This document shows, in pieces, positions 6,244 to 7,664 of a stretch of DNA of 7,664 nucleotides; the first letter of the stretch is position 1, and each line of letters begins with the position of its first letter. Location of the stretch: positions 1 through 7,664 of the forward strand of contig WGFD01000213.1 in the NCBI GenBank assembly GCA_015492395.1, in the 5' to 3' direction. A program made the translations under genes and the position numbers. Source of the DNA: Deltaproteobacteria bacterium (GTDB taxonomy: Bacteria > Desulfobacterota > GWC2-55-46 > S146-70). A model generated the notes under the pieces. It searched no databases, was not told the origin of the DNA, and saw only the letters and a program-made list of their open reading frames with translations.

Positions 6244-6786
6244 ATGGCAGGAAGACCAGCAATCCCAACAGAAGTGAGAAGAGAAGTTTTGGTTGAAGCT
6301 GGTCACCGCTGTGCAATCCCTACGTGTCGTAACTCTGCTAATGTCGATGTTCATCATATAATTCCATGGGAAGAATGCAAAGAACATAACCCTGATAATT
6401 TAATCGTTCTTTGTCCTAATTGTCATAGATTGGCACATGATGGAAATATAGATAGAAAGGCACTTATGAAATATAAAGAAATATGTCAAAAGCTAGCTAA
6501 CCCGCCGGCAAGACATGAGGAAGAGGGTGTAAAAGCATTTATTAAATTTGATCCGAATACAGCCACCGGCATTTTAGATGCAAAAAATGTATCTTCTTTT
6601 ACAGACAACGGAATATTAGACTTTTCTATTAATTTTGTAGAACCATTTGAAGATCAAACATATGTTGTAAATGCACTTGGTGATGGAACAGTAATATTTA
6701 GAGTGGTTAACAAAACAGAATCATCGATCCATATCCAATTTGAAGAGCCTTGCCCTAATAATGTGAGGTTAGAGTTTAAATATTAA
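6244..6786 (+). CDS. Cassette 2: HNH endonuclease-like protein with a phage tail-fibre-like C-terminal domain
   Basis: A protein of 180 residues; AGGA at 6233-6236 lies 7 bases before the ATG. The N-terminal half is a clear HNH (ββα-metal) domain: zinc-type cysteine pairs Cys23/Cys28 and Cys57/Cys60, the DVHHI motif with His37 and His38, the central Asn52 in DNLIVLC, and His61 in PNCHRLAH. This fold normally cuts DNA with a metal ion. From about residue 96 the sequence changes: AFIKFDPNT, DAKNVSSFTDNGILDFSINF and DQTYVV, followed by alternating beta-like strands to the end. That pattern resembles the C-terminal domain common in phage tail-fibre and other virion proteins (AWVNFNG...NVSSITDNGTGDYTVNF...NY). 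This second call is from pattern memory and is less certain. There is no signal peptide and no membrane segment. Codon use is AT-rich, unlike the left flank. Defence or phage-derived function is plausible but not shown. Confidence 0.85.
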   Translation: MAGRPAIPTEVRREVLVEAGHRCAIPTCRNSANVDVHHIIPWEECKEHNPDNLIVLCPNCHRLAHDGNIDRKALMKYKEICQKLANPPARHEEEGVKAFIKFDPNTATGILDAKNVSSFTDNGILDFSINFVEPFEDQTYVVNALGDGTVIFRVVNKTESSIHIQFEEPCPNNVRLEFKY

Positions 6787-6790
6787 TGAA

Positions 6791-6871
6791 ACCTAACAAC
6801 CGCATTGAGAGAGACGCATTTTTCGCTCGCTGCGCTCACTACAAATGCGTCTCTCATGCTGGGCGTTAGCT
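6791..6871 (+). repeat. attC site of cassette 2
   Basis: R'' is ACCTAAC (6791-6797) and R' is GTTAGCT (6865-6871), giving an 81-bp site. The stem pairs GAGAGACGCATTT (6809-6821) with AAATGCGTCTCTC (6843-6855) and GCAT (6802-6805) with ATGC (6856-6859). Three bases (6806-6808) stay unpaired on one arm, where extrahelical bases are expected. The loop is 6822-6842. Crossover is after G6865. The stem sequence is unrelated to that of the cassette 1 site, so the two cassettes probably came from different sources. Confidence 0.9.
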
Positions 6872-6881
6872 TAAGAAAACC

Positions 6882-7664
6882 ATGGAAGTATTACCTATAC
6901 AAAATGATAAGCCTGACACCGTTTTTATTTTTGGTGCTGGCGCTTCCTATCCAGATGGTATTCCATTACAAGCAGGTATTATTCCTGCCATATTCAAAGA
7001 GAGAGACCCACAACTCAAAAAATCTAGCGCATCCAAAAGGATTAAGACTTTTTTAAAAGGAAACTTTCCATGTAAAGATATTTTCCCAACGATAGAAGAA
7101 GTATTTGGTTTTATTGATTATTTTATAATCAATAATAATAGTCTCTCTAAAGAATGGAGCGTACAAGCCTTACATGGTATCAAATCCGATTTGACAAAAA
7201 TAATTCACTATCTAATAAGTAAAAAAACAAATAGAAGCAATAACTTCCGTATATTTTGGTCAGCCATAAATACACACAATAAAAATATAGGCATTATAAC
7301 AACTAATTATGACACGCTTATAGATGATGCCTTCGATAAAATTTATTCTGAGTGCTTACTAGACTACTGCATAGACTTCACAAACTACAGGCATCCAGAT
7401 GCGCGTATACCGTTTTGGTGGTGGATAGACCCAACAAAACCTACAGAAATGTTTAATGGCATAACCCCTACCAGGATTAAATTAGTAAAAATACATGGCA
7501 GTCTTAATTGGAAGTATTGTAATTGTTGTGGGCAAGTAGGGCTCACACCATGGGAACATAGCATAAATCTTAAAACCAATTCGTATGATTCTTTTATTGG
7601 TAAAGAGCTATCTGATTGCCCGTTTGATAACAACAAGCTGTCTTCACTTATTCAAGTTCCCACA
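6882..7664 (+). CDS. Cassette 3: SIR2-like domain protein (partial, runs off the window end)
   Basis: An open frame of 261 codons starts at the ATG at 6882, 16 bases after the cassette border, and reaches the last base without a stop. It has the hallmarks of SIR2-family NAD-binding proteins: FIFGAGAS (about residues 15-22) for the nucleotide-binding loop, ITTNYDTLI (139-147) with the catalytic-type Asn142 and Asp144, and KIHGSLNW (203-210) with His205. A cysteine cluster follows at once (Cys213, Cys215, Cys216), with Cys246 further on, possibly a zinc site. Between the first two motifs is a long insert (about 30-130), as in the prokaryotic SIR2-like proteins of antiphage systems and unlike short sirtuin deacylases. 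Such proteins often hydrolyse NAD+ on infection; that activity is inference here. No partner domain or gene is visible because the window ends. Codon use is strongly AT-rich. The start has only a weak AAGAAAA purine stretch before it. Confidence 0.87.
   Translation, partial: MEVLPIQNDKPDTVFIFGAGASYPDGIPLQAGIIPAIFKERDPQLKKSSASKRIKTFLKGNFPCKDIFPTIEEVFGFIDYFIINNNSLSKEWSVQALHGIKSDLTKIIHYLISKKTNRSNNFRIFWSAINTHNKNIGIITTNYDTLIDDAFDKIYSECLLDYCIDFTNYRHPDARIPFWWWIDPTKPTEMFNGITPTRIKLVKIHGSLNWKYCNCCGQVGLTPWEHSINLKTNSYDSFIGKELSDCPFDNNKLSSLIQVPT

Larger units (their letters stand above)
4961..7664. mobile_element. Integron: truncated integrase, attI region and three gene cassettes (runs past the window end)
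   Basis: The layout is canonical: an integrase-type reading frame pointing left, an attI-type region, then cassettes pointing right, each ending in an attC site. The crossover points lie between G and TT at 5513/5514, 6218/6219 and 6865/6866. They divide the array into cassette 1 (5514-6218, 705 bp), cassette 2 (6219-6865, 647 bp) and cassette 3 (from 6866). The circular form of cassette 1 would read GTTAGCT, exactly complementary to its own AGCTAAC box. Cassette 2 would read GTTAGGT, exactly complementary to its own ACCTAAC box. This double match is strong evidence for the borders. Base composition falls clearly from the left flank to cassettes 2 and 3, as expected for cassettes of separate origin. 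The right end of the array is outside the window. Confidence 0.9.

Noticed and set aside
6153..6871. Inverted repeats read as terminators or as terminal repeats of an insertion sequence
   Set aside because: The GTTRRRY/RYYYAAC boxes, the extrahelical bases and the exact match with the cassette starts identify them as attC sites. There is no transposase and no target duplication.
6805..7056. Plus-strand frame of 83 codons starting inside attC of cassette 2
   Set aside because: It starts in the attC hairpin and overlaps the SIR2-like gene in another frame. The SIR2 motifs settle which frame is real.
7385..7636. Minus-strand frame of 83 codons opposite the SIR2-like gene
   Set aside because: It is antisense to the HGS motif region of the SIR2-like protein and has no feature of its own.
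5324..7664. CRISPR array or other regular direct repeats
   Set aside because: No repeat-spacer periodicity is visible. The only recurring units are the two attC sites and a 9-base repeat.

Overview
The window comes from a bacterial chromosome with two parts of very different character. Bases 1 to about 4920 are dense, ordinary housekeeping DNA of moderately high GC, with coding strands rich in AGG (Arg) and ATA (Ile) codons. The style of the Pol I protein and of the integrase remnant suggests an uncultured deltaproteobacterial-type or Nitrospirota-type lineage, but that placement is an inference from memory and not firm.

Left part: the last 23 residues of a plus-strand gene that looks like D-aminoacyl-tRNA deacylase (dtd) end at base 73. 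They converge on a minus-strand run read right to left: a PflX-type radical SAM protein (3996-4916), DNA polymerase I (polA, ends at 1228) and a class V PLP aminotransferase whose start overlaps the polA stop as TGATG. The polymerase keeps its 5' nuclease and polymerase motifs but appears to have lost all four 3'-5' exonuclease carboxylates.

Right part: from about 4961 to the end of the window is an integron. A minus-strand remnant of an integron integrase (4961-5323) holds only the N-terminal extension; the catalytic part is missing. An attI-type region follows and ends at a GTTAGCT crossover site (5513-5519). Three plus-strand gene cassettes follow. Their borders can be set to the base because the first bases of each complete cassette (TTAGCT..., TTAGGT...) are exactly complementary to the R'' box of its own attC (AGCTAAC, ACCTAAC). 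Cassette 1 (5514-6218) encodes an unrecognised 210-residue protein. Cassette 2 (6219-6865) encodes an HNH nuclease-like protein whose C-terminal half resembles a beta-rich domain of phage tail-fibre proteins. Cassette 3 (6866 to beyond the window) encodes a SIR2-like protein with GAGAS, TTNYD and HGS motifs, open to the last base. Cassettes 2 and 3 are clearly more AT-rich than the chromosome to the left.

How they fit together: the left genes are conserved cell functions. The right part is a small cassette array, of which two of the three genes look like defence effectors (a DNA nuclease and a NAD-binding or NAD-hydrolysing enzyme). Because the integrase is truncated, the array is probably frozen unless an integrase acts in trans. 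The integron being the host for these genes is strongly supported; their defence role is inference.
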